A stretch of 7,083 nucleotides of DNA, taken from the NCBI GenBank assembly GCA_947373775.1, contig CANBZE010000097.1, forward strand, positions 1-7,083, in the 5' to 3' direction. Made by a program: the position numbers and the translations under genes. Position 1 is the stretch's first letter. Each line of letters starts with the position of its first letter. Under the pieces are notes generated by a model. It ran no database searches. It worked only from the letters and a program-made list of their open reading frames with translations, and was not told where the DNA came from. Positions 1 through 4,459 of the stretch are shown here, in pieces. The stretch is from Alphaproteobacteria bacterium. Its GTDB lineage: Bacteria > Pseudomonadota > Alphaproteobacteria > Micropepsales > Micropepsaceae.

Positions 1-778
1 AAGGGCGTCCGGCAAGGGCTTCGGCCTGGCCGGTTTGCACGATTTCCTGCGCTTTGGCCGCCAATGTCTTGCGGTCCATCCGGTCTAGGCTCAGCGGTTC
101 ATGGAACCGGACCTCGACATCCAGCGGCCCGGCCAGCAGGGCCTCCCACAGATGCGGCACCATTTCCATGTCGCCATACCAGGCAAACAGCGGCCGGTTT
201 TCCCGCCCCATCGGCATGCCGTGCAGGCCGGTGAACGCCACCGAGACCGGCTGCACCTTCACATGCTGGCCGCCGGCCAGCCGCGCTTCGGCGGCACCCA
301 GCAGCGCACTCTTGAATGGCAGCACGCTGTTGCCGTTATGGCTGGTGCCTTCGGGGAAGAGCAGCAAGGCATCGCCATCGGCCAGCCGCCGGTTGATCGC
401 ATCCGTCACCGCCCCGGTGGCGCTGCGGCGGCTGCGCTCGACGAACACGGTGCGCTGCAGTCGCGCCAGGGTGCCAAAGAAGGGCCAGGTCCCGACCTCG
501 GCCTTGGCGACGAAGGACAAGGGCGTCGCCGCCGAGAAAATGATGATGTCGGCCCAGCTGGTGTGATTGCCCACCATCAGCACGCCTTCGCCCGTCACTG
601 GCTTGCCGACGATGCGGATGTGGATACCGAACAGCCGCGCCACCTGGCGGTGATACCAGTGCGGAAAGCCGCGCGCGGCCTTGGCGTGCAATTTCAGCAG
701 CAGCCATTGCACCGGCATCAGGGGCAGGGTGAACAGGACAAAGAGGGTGGCGATGATTGTGGCGCGAAGGCGTGCCAT
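1..778 (-). CDS. plsC: Lysophospholipid (1-acylglycerol-3-phosphate) acyltransferase, 3' end cut by window edge
   Basis: The protein should transfer a fatty acyl chain to a lysophospholipid acceptor at the inner membrane; the PlsC reaction converts lysophosphatidate to phosphatidate. The frame is open from an ATG at 778 to the left edge, giving 259 residues with no stop, so the C-terminus is missing. A hydrophobic N-terminal segment covers residues 6-30. The catalytic HX4D box is NHTSWAD, with H72 and D77. The acceptor-binding FPEGTS box is at 141-146. The order and spacing of the two boxes are typical of the PlsC superfamily. It starts 7 nt after the fur stop, so it is probably the last gene of the operon visible here, with no strong Shine-Dalgarno of its own. 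Some alphaproteobacterial relatives act on lyso-ornithine lipid (OlsA type). The sequence does not decide between these substrates. The family call is firm; the substrate is inferred. Confidence 0.88.
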   Translation of the reverse strand, partial: MARLRATIIATLFVLFTLPLMPVQWLLLKLHAKAARGFPHWYHRQVARLFGIHIRIVGKPVTGEGVLMVGNHTSWADIIIFSAATPLSFVAKAEVGTWPFFGTLARLQRTVFVERSRRSATGAVTDAINRRLADGDALLLFPEGTSHNGNSVLPFKSALLGAAEARLAGGQHVKVQPVSVAFTGLHGMPMGRENRPLFAWYGDMEMVPHLWEALLAGPLDVEVRFHEPLSLDRMDRKTLAAKAQEIVQTGQAEALAGRP

Positions 779-785
779 CAGCACA

Positions 786-1208
786 TCAGGACGCCGGAGG
801 CTTTCGCCCCTTGGGAACGCCGTACAGCTCCAGCCGGTGATCGATCAGCTCGAAGCCCAGTTCTTCGGCAACGCGGCGTTGCAGCTTTTCGATTTCCTCG
901 TTGCGGAATTCGATCACGCTGCCGGTGGCCACATCGATCAGGTGATCGTGATGGGCTTCCTGCACTTCTTCGTAACGCGAGCGGCCGTCGCGGAAATCAT
1001 GCCGCTCCAGGATGCCGGCATCCTCGAACAACTTGACGGTGCGATAGACGGTGGCGATGGAAATATGCGGGTCGATCGACGAGGCGCGGCGGTACAGTTC
1101 CTCGGCATCAGGATGATCCAGAGCGTCCGACAGGACACGGGCAATCACCCGGCGCTGGTCGGTCATCCGAAGACCCTTGTCGACGCAGGCTTTTTCGATC
1201 CGCGTCAC
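786..1208 (-). CDS. fur: Fur-family metal-responsive repressor (alphaproteobacterial Fur/Mur type)
   Basis: This 140-residue protein is a metal-sensing DNA-binding repressor. The winged-helix domain spans roughly residues 10-82, with the recognition region around ISIATVYRTVKLF (49-61). The dimerization and metal-binding domain follows, with HHDHLID at 86-92, VIEF at 98-101 and LIDHRLELYG at 121-130. H86, H87, D88, H89, E100 and H124 match the positions of known Fur regulatory ligands. The CxxC pair that follows HHDHL in E. coli Fur is absent, and the only cysteine is C8. This loss is typical of the alphaproteobacterial branch, in which many members respond to manganese (Mur) and iron control passes to RirA and Irr. 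The start is GTG, supported by AGGAG 6 nt upstream. It sits 36 nt after rimI and 7 nt before the acyltransferase gene. The metal sensed is not determined by the sequence. Confidence 0.93.
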   Translation of the reverse strand: MTRIEKACVDKGLRMTDQRRVIARVLSDALDHPDAEELYRRASSIDPHISIATVYRTVKLFEDAGILERHDFRDGRSRYEEVQEAHHDHLIDVATGSVIEFRNEEIEKLQRRVAEELGFELIDHRLELYGVPKGRKPPAS

Positions 1209-1214
1209 CAGTTG

Positions 1215-1219
1215 CTCCT
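1215..1219 (-). promoter_or_regulatory. Shine-Dalgarno of fur (decides the GTG start)
   Basis: The minus strand reads AGGAG here, 6 nt before the GTG at 1208. There is no ATG in the correct frame nearby. The ATG at 1240 in the gap is out of frame. The motif therefore supports the GTG as the true start. Confidence 0.8.
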
Positions 1220-1244
1220 GTCGGTTGCGGGGAAGGGCATAAGG

Positions 1245-1691
1245 TTAGGCGAAATTGGCGGGCAGCGGAAGCCTGAGAACCAGCGCGTCCACGCCGCGAT
1301 AATAGCCCTTGCGCGCCCCGGCCTTGACGAAACCCAACCCGGCATACAGTGCCAGGGCCGCCGGATTGTCGACGCCGACTTCCAGGAACATGGCGCCCGC
1401 GCCCATTTGGTGCGCTTTTTTGATGGCGGCTTGCAACAGCCTGCGCCCCAGCCCCTGGCCGCGCGCGGCGGGTGTCACTGCCAGGGTCAATATTTCCGCC
1501 TCGCCGGCGGCGGCGCGGGCCAGCACAAAACCGTCATCATGGGCATAGGCAAAGGTGCCCGGTGTCACCAGCAGCGCACTGATGGCGGCGGCGTCCCAGG
1601 ACTGCGGAAAACAGGTCGCGTGCAGCGCGGCCAGGACATGCGCGCCGGAGACGGCGTTGAAGGGCGCGATATCAGACAAGGGCTTTACCAC
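1245..1691 (-). CDS. rimI: Ribosomal protein bS18 N-alpha-acetyltransferase RimI (GNAT family)
   Basis: RimI transfers acetyl from acetyl-CoA to the N-terminal alanine of ribosomal protein bS18; family members may have wider substrates. The 148-residue protein is a single GNAT domain. The acetyl-CoA pyrophosphate loop is RGQGLG (77-82). The FLEVGVDNPAALALYAGLGF block (102-121) is the RimI signature. E104 and Y116 correspond to the general base and acid known from Salmonella RimI. I chose the GTG at 1691, which overlaps tsaB by 20 nt. A TTG at 1679 would give 144 residues and cannot be excluded; neither start has a strong ribosome-binding site. The same frame stays open upstream inside tsaB, but that extension has no GNAT similarity and is antisense to nothing real. 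The tsaB-rimI pairing is conserved in many bacteria and supports RimI over a generic acetyltransferase. Confidence 0.9.
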   Translation of the reverse strand: MVKPLSDIAPFNAVSGAHVLAALHATCFPQSWDAAAISALLVTPGTFAYAHDDGFVLARAAAGEAEILTLAVTPAARGQGLGRRLLQAAIKKAHQMGAGAMFLEVGVDNPAALALYAGLGFVKAGARKGYYRGVDALVLRLPLPANFA

Positions 1692-2325
1692 CAGGCAGTT
1701 TGGCGTCGGGGGCGCGCAGATAGAGTGGACCGGGCACTTGGTCGGAAGGTGCAAGCTTTTGCGCCAGCCGCGCCACCCACAAGGCATCGGGCTGGCGGAT
1801 GGTGGACAGGACGAATTCGCCGCCCAGGCTTTCCGTTGCCGTTGCGGCGCCGGTGCCGGCCAGGGCGCAAGGCCCGAAGGTGCGGATACGCGCGATGGCT
1901 TCGGCAAATGGCATCACCACGGGCTGCTGCAGCGTCTCGCCGCCGTCCTGCAGCAGCAGATAGGCTTCCTCGCGGCGTGCATCGTGAATGACGGCGGCGC
2001 GTGATTGCTTTGTCTCGTCCATCGCCGCAGCGGCGATCACTTCCAATGTCGTGACACCGGTCAGCGGACGCTTCAGCGCCAAACGAAGCCCGCGCATGAA
2101 AGCCAATCCGACGCGCTGGCCGGTGAAGGTGCCCGGCCCCGTGGTGACGGCCAGACGGTCCAGCACAGCGAAATCAAAACCGCGCATGGCTTCTTCCACC
2201 ATCGGCGCCAGCCGTTCGGCATGGCCGCGGTCCATCGCTTCGAAAATATGAGCAAGCGTTTTGCCGTCTTCCAGCAGCGCGACCGAGCAACCGCCCAGCG
2301 CGGTATCAACAGCGAGTATTTTCAC
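1672..2325 (-). CDS. tsaB: tRNA t6A biosynthesis protein TsaB
   Basis: TsaB is the scaffold subunit that pairs with the TsaD catalytic subunit and TsaE to make N6-threonylcarbamoyladenosine at position 37 of ANN-decoding tRNAs. The 217-residue protein opens with KILAVDTALGGCSVAL, the first strand of the ASKHA fold. It carries RGHAERLAPMVEEAM (33-47) and the family signature GPGTFTGQRVG (63-73), where most homologues read GPGSFTG. Length matches the usual 210-235. I chose the GTG at 2325 because it places KILAVDT at the N-terminus. It also forms a GTGA overlap with the stop of the upstream nitroreductase gene, implying translational coupling. The frame extends further upstream to 2487, but those residues lie inside the nitroreductase gene and are not TsaB-like. 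The 3' end overlaps rimI. tsaD and tsaE are not in the window. Confidence 0.94.
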   Translation of the reverse strand: MKILAVDTALGGCSVALLEDGKTLAHIFEAMDRGHAERLAPMVEEAMRGFDFAVLDRLAVTTGPGTFTGQRVGLAFMRGLRLALKRPLTGVTTLEVIAAAAMDETKQSRAAVIHDARREEAYLLLQDGGETLQQPVVMPFAEAIARIRTFGPCALAGTGAATATESLGGEFVLSTIRQPDALWVARLAQKLAPSDQVPGPLYLRAPDAKLPGGKALV

Positions 2326-2957
2326 AGGATCTTGCAGGCTTCGTCGAAGCCAAGCCGCGCAGCGCGGGGCCGTGCGCTGCCCGCCACGCCATAGCCCAGA
2401 TTGCAGAGAAAATAAGACCTGATCGCAGTGTTGGCAAAGAATTCCTTGTCCACGCCCGCACTGTCGAAACCCGACATGGGCCCGCAATCCAGACCCAGCG
2501 CCCGCGCCGCGACCATGAAATAGCCGCCTTGCAATCCGGCACTGCGCATCGCCATCAGGCGTGCACGCTCGGGATCATGGGCCAGTTTTTCGCTCAAGCC
2601 TTCCGCGATGCGCGGCGCCAGAGTCGGCAGGGTGCGCGCGAAGTCGAGATCATAGCCAACAATGGCCGTAGCGGGCGCCGCCATGGTCTGCTTGCGGTTG
2701 CCTTCATCCAGCAACGGCTCCAGCCGCGCCTTGGCTGTCTTCGACACCACGAAGTGAAAACGCGCCGGGGTGATGTTGGATTCAGTCGGGCCCAGCCGTG
2801 CCAAATCATAGATCGCCATCAGCAGCGCCGGCGACACCGGCTTGTCCTGCCATTGGCGCATGGTGCGGGCGGCGCGGAAGATGGTGTCCAGCGCGGCATC
2901 GGAAATCGCGTGATCGGCTTGCGCCAGATAGGGCTCGGTCATGCCCAACGCTATCAT
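2322..2957 (-). CDS. RutE/HadB-like nitroreductase family protein (probable malonic semialdehyde reductase type)
   Basis: This is an FMN-dependent oxidoreductase of the nitroreductase superfamily, in the subgroup of E. coli RutE, which reduces malonic semialdehyde to 3-hydroxypropionate in pyrimidine degradation. The 211 residues align with RutE along their length, as I recall it. The matches are RTMRQW (31-36), the FMN-site loop GPTESN (56-61) followed by TPARF, APATAIV (94-100), GLDCGPMSGFD (155-165), the NLGYG strand (186-190) and FDEACKIL at the end. R31 and the GPTESN loop are the expected flavin contacts. The ATG at 2957 overlaps the nfuA stop as ATGA; an in-frame ATG at 2942 would shorten it by five residues. 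No other rut gene is visible, so the substrate could well differ from that of RutE. The family call is firm; the reaction in this organism is inferred. Confidence 0.85.
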   Translation of the reverse strand: MIALGMTEPYLAQADHAISDAALDTIFRAARTMRQWQDKPVSPALLMAIYDLARLGPTESNITPARFHFVVSKTAKARLEPLLDEGNRKQTMAAPATAIVGYDLDFARTLPTLAPRIAEGLSEKLAHDPERARLMAMRSAGLQGGYFMVAARALGLDCGPMSGFDSAGVDKEFFANTAIRSYFLCNLGYGVAGSARPRAARLGFDEACKIL

Positions 2958-3511
2958 ACCGCTTCGACGGCCGTCACTTCGGGCACGTAATGGCGCAGCA
3001 TGTTTTCGATGCCGTTCTTCAAGGTCATGGTGGAAGACGGGCAGCCGGCGCAGGAGCCTTGCAGATGCAGCGAGACGACGCCGCTGGCGCCATCAAAACC
3101 CTTGAAGATGATATCGCCGCCATCCTGCGCCACGGCGGGACGCACGCGGGTCTCGATCAATTCCTTGATCTGTCCCACAACCTCGCTGTCCTCGTCGCTG
3201 AATGTTTCTTCGGTCTCGTCCGCCGCGCCTTCCAGCAGCGGGTGTCCTTGGGTGAAGTGCTCCATCACCGCGCCCAGGATGGCGGGCTTGAGATGCTTCC
3301 AGTCGCCGTCGCGCTTGGTCACCGAAATAAAATCGGCCCCGAAGAACACGCGGGAAACCTCCGGAATGGAGAACAACGCCTTGGCCAGGGGGGAGCGGCC
3401 GGCAGTGTCGGCGCTGGGGAAATCGGCCACCGCGCCTTCGCCCATCACGTCCCGGCCGGGCAGGAATTTGAGGGTGGCGGGATTGGGAGTGGATTCGGTC
3501 TGGATGAACAT
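2954..3511 (-). CDS. nfuA: NifU-family Fe-S cluster carrier/scaffold protein NfuA
   Basis: NfuA receives 4Fe-4S (or 2Fe-2S) clusters and delivers them to apo-enzymes in the cytoplasm. The 185-residue protein has the two-domain layout of alphaproteobacterial and mitochondrial NFU1. An N-terminal Nfu_N domain begins MFIQTESTPNPATLKFLPG and runs to about residue 90. An acidic linker (94-110) follows, then a C-terminal NifU domain with RPAVAQDGGDI (124-134) and the cluster-binding CAGC (C154, C157). This N-domain is different from the degenerate A-type domain of E. coli NfuA. The ATG at 3511 is fixed by the conserved MFIQTE N-terminus. It appears to be the first gene of the six-gene minus-strand cluster, overlapping the nitroreductase gene by 4 nt (ATGA). 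A putative Fe-S carrier encoded in one operon with a Fur-type regulator suggests a link to iron or redox state. Confidence 0.95.
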   Translation of the reverse strand: MFIQTESTPNPATLKFLPGRDVMGEGAVADFPSADTAGRSPLAKALFSIPEVSRVFFGADFISVTKRDGDWKHLKPAILGAVMEHFTQGHPLLEGAADETEETFSDEDSEVVGQIKELIETRVRPAVAQDGGDIIFKGFDGASGVVSLHLQGSCAGCPSSTMTLKNGIENMLRHYVPEVTAVEAV

Positions 3512-3530
3512 GGTGGGCGCTTTCGGGATG

Positions 3531-3536
3531 CCTCCT
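3531..3536 (-). promoter_or_regulatory. Perfect AGGAGG unusually far (19 nt) from the nfuA start
   Basis: The minus strand carries a perfect Shine-Dalgarno core at 3536-3531, but 19 nt separate it from the conserved nfuA ATG at 3511. No ATG, GTG or TTG lies at the usual 5-10 nt spacing. The in-frame codon closest to the core is ATC. It may act through a folded leader, belong to no start at all, or be coincidental. Confidence 0.4.
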
Positions 3537-3588
3537 GTAAATGAACCTTGGAGCCGGCCGCATCAAGGCAAATAGCCGATTTACTTTT

Positions 3589-3624
3589 ACCCGGATGATA
3601 TTGACCTGGATATTTCACCCGGAT
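3589..3624 (+). repeat. Three imperfect 8-nt direct repeats, ACC(C/T)GGAT
   Basis: ACCCGGAT occurs at 3589-3596 and 3617-3624, with ACCTGGAT at 3604-3611 between them. Start-to-start distances are 15 and 13 nt. The repeats overlap the promoter-like hexamers, so they could be regulator binding sites, but no protein can be assigned from sequence alone. Confidence 0.4.
3602..3617. promoter_or_regulatory. TGA-N10-TCA palindrome resembling the rhizobial iron-responsive (IRO/RirA) box
   Basis: TGACCTGGATATTTCA fits the TGA-N9-X-TCA pattern described for RirA-regulated promoters in rhizobia. It lies between nfuA and the DUF2239 gene and overlaps the TTGACC hexamer. The pattern fixes only six bases, so a chance match in this gap is quite possible. 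The neighbouring Fe-S gene makes it worth recording. Confidence 0.25.
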
Positions 3625-3635
3625 AAATACCATCG

Positions 3636-4127
3636 ATGAGCTATTCCGCCTTTTCTGGCTTCGACCACCTGGCTTCCGGGCCCTTGCCCCAAGTTTATGA
3701 AGCCTGCCGCCAGGACCCGGCCGCCCTGATCTTTGATCGGGAGACGGGCCGGGTGGTGGATATCGACCCCCGCTTTCCACCCAGCGAGGAAACTGTCCGG
3801 CCCGGCCGGCCCAAGCTGGGGGTGACGGCGCGGGAGGTCACGCTGTTGCCCCGGCACTGGGACTGGCTGGCCACCCAGCCCGGCGGCGCTTCGGTCGCCC
3901 TGCGCAAGCTGGTGGAGGAAGCCAGCCGCAACCCGCGGGCCCAGCAGCGCGCGCGGCGTGACGCCGTCTATCGCTTTGCCACCGCCCTGGTGGGCAATGC
4001 GCCGGGTTATGAGGAGGCCATCCGTGCCCTGTATGCCGGGCACGGCGAGGAGTTTTCCGCCCATATCGAGGCCTGGCCGGCGGATGTTCGCCGGGCGCTG
4101 GAAGAGATGACGGCCGACGCTTTTTAG
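3636..4127 (+). CDS. DUF2239 family protein, function unknown
   Basis: This 163-residue soluble protein has no known function. It matches the DUF2239 family as I remember it: an N-terminal FSGFDHLASGPL (6-17), ALIFDRETGR (30-39), VDIDPRF (41-47), and the hallmark GRPKLGVTAREVTLLP (57-72) followed by RHWDWLATQPGGASVALRKL (73-92). The C-terminal half looks helical and charged, with no signal peptide, membrane segment or cysteine pair. The hallmark region, with conserved basic and tryptophan residues, could bind a nucleic acid or partner, but that is speculation. The ATG at 3636 is the only usable start, because the next methionine is residue 158, and no Shine-Dalgarno precedes it. Arginine codons are 9 CGG, 7 CGC and 2 CGT, against 2 CGG of 17 in htpX, so codon choice differs from that neighbour. 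It is divergent from nfuA and convergent with sdhAF4. Confidence 0.85.
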   Translation: MSYSAFSGFDHLASGPLPQVYEACRQDPAALIFDRETGRVVDIDPRFPPSEETVRPGRPKLGVTAREVTLLPRHWDWLATQPGGASVALRKLVEEASRNPRAQQRARRDAVYRFATALVGNAPGYEEAIRALYAGHGEEFSAHIEAWPADVRRALEEMTADAF

Positions 4128-4128
4128 C

Positions 4129-4170
4129 GGAGCGACCGGCGACCCGAGCACAGCGAGGCCGGCGCGACCA
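4129..4170. repeat. Hairpin repeat, copy A (42 nt)
   Basis: This copy fills all but the edges of the 46-nt gap between the convergent DUF2239 and sdhAF4 stop codons. Its stem is CCGGC (4136-4140) with GCCGG (4158-4162) around a 17-nt loop. The loop carries CGAGC (4145-4149) and AGCGAG (4152-4157). GCGACC occurs at both flanks (4132-4137 and 4164-4169). It matches copy B (4386-4432) at 36 of 42 aligned positions with one 5-nt gap, in the same orientation. It lacks a U-rich tail, so it is not a classical intrinsic terminator, although its position between convergent genes would suit transcript-end formation or protection. Confidence 0.75.
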
Positions 4171-4173
4171 ATC

Positions 4174-4368
4174 TTAAAAGTCGGAAACGATGCCTTTGAT
4201 TTCCCAGTCGCCATAGCGCGTGGGTTCGGGGCCCTTGGGTCCGCCCAATTCCGGCGGCAATTGCTTTTTATCTTCCGTGGCGCGGCGGGCTTCGGCTTCG
4301 GCCGTGGCGCGCTGGGCCGCTTCGGCAAGGCGGGCGGCGATTTGTTCCGGCGTTGCTTGATCGGACAT
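4174..4368 (-). CDS. DUF1674 / succinate dehydrogenase assembly factor 4 (SDHAF4) family protein
   Basis: This small 64-residue protein carries the DUF1674 C-terminal signature: [20 protein letters not shown] (37-56), then IKGIVSDF to the end. Eukaryotic members (SDHAF4, yeast Sdh8) bind the flavinated SDHA subunit and help it join SDHB, limiting stray oxidation. A similar role for the bacterial protein is inferred from family membership. Residues 7-33 form an alanine- and glutamate-rich helix that is not conserved in the family. The ATG at 4368 has no clear Shine-Dalgarno. It is divergent from htpX across 91 nt and convergent with DUF2239 across 46 nt, and the same hairpin repeat lies on both sides. 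No sdh structural gene is in the window. A DUF1674 gene beside htpX is a recurring alphaproteobacterial arrangement as I recall. Confidence 0.9.
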   Translation of the reverse strand: MSDQATPEQIAARLAEAAQRATAEAEARRATEDKKQLPPELGGPKGPEPTRYGDWEIKGIVSDF

Positions 4369-4385
4369 GGAGCGAGCTTACATCA

Positions 4386-4432
4386 GGAGCGACCGGGAAC
4401 GCGAGCGTAGCGAGTGCCTCCCGGCGCGACCA
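4386..4432. repeat. Hairpin repeat, copy B (47 nt)
   Basis: This copy lies in the 91-nt divergent region between sdhAF4 and htpX, inside the likely leader of htpX. Its stem is CCGGGA (4393-4398) with TCCCGG (4419-4424) around a 20-nt loop. The loop holds CGAGC (4402-4406) and AGCGAG (4409-4414). GCGACC flanks both sides (4389-4394 and 4426-4431). Relative to copy A, stem pair C4140-G4158 has become G4397-C4420, a compensatory change. Copy B also carries a 5-nt insertion (TGCCT) before the closing arm. Confidence 0.75.
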
Positions 4433-4447
4433 TTCAAAAAGGCGCGT

Positions 4448-4452
4448 GAGGA
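4448..4452 (+). promoter_or_regulatory. Shine-Dalgarno of htpX (decides the start at 4460)
   Basis: GAGGA lies 7 nt before the ATG at 4460. This start gives the canonical HtpX N-terminus. The frame's earlier ATG at 4367 would lie inside the sdhAF4 start codon and read through hairpin repeat B as protein. Confidence 0.75.
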
Positions 4453-4459
4453 CAAAACC

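Larger units (their letters stand above)
3586..3629 (+). promoter_or_regulatory. Putative sigma70-type promoter(s) for the DUF2239 gene
   Basis: Two overlapping candidates are visible in the divergent region. One is TTGACC (3601-3606) followed by 17 nt and TAAATA (3624-3629). The -35 matches 5 of 6 consensus bases and the -10 matches 3 of 6; a GATAAA at 3622-3627 (4 of 6) offers a 15-nt spacer. The other is TTTACC (3586-3591) followed by 17 nt and GATATT (3609-3614). The first would start transcription about at the A of the ATG at 3636, and the second about 15 nt upstream. No Shine-Dalgarno precedes that ATG. I could not identify a convincing minus-strand promoter for nfuA, which must also lie in or near this 124-nt gap. 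Confidence 0.4.

Noticed and set aside
336..707. A 123-codon minus-strand frame inside the acyltransferase region
   Set aside because: A different frame on the same strand, open from 778 to the window edge, carries the acyltransferase motifs. This one is an out-of-frame shadow.
101..1036. A 311-codon plus-strand open frame opposite the acyltransferase and fur genes
   Set aside because: Its opposite strand carries the HX4D and FPEGTS motifs and the Fur domain. The plus-strand product is His-, Gln- and Arg-rich with no recognisable domain.
681..1991. A 436-codon plus-strand open frame across fur, rimI and tsaB
   Set aside because: It lies antisense to three recognisable genes, has low-complexity composition rich in Arg, Gln and Gly, and shows no family motif. 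It is a GC-rich shadow frame.
2798..3544. A 248-codon plus-strand open frame opposite nfuA
   Set aside because: It is antisense to an intact NfuA with both domains and the CxxC motif; no protein family is recognisable on the plus strand.
4129..4173. Repeat A as a classical intrinsic terminator
   Set aside because: The stem is only 5 bp with a 17-nt loop, and no U-rich tract follows on either strand.
4367..4459. An upstream ATG at 4367 adding 31 residues to HtpX
   Set aside because: The extension translates hairpin repeat B into an Arg/Glu/Ser-rich stretch, overlaps the sdhAF4 start codon and lacks a ribosome-binding site. The ATG at 4460 has GAGGA and gives the normal N-terminus.
4386..4459. 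A ROSE-type or fourU RNA thermometer in the htpX leader
   Set aside because: I see no sequence complementary to the GAGGA region that would mask it in the typical ROSE or fourU form.
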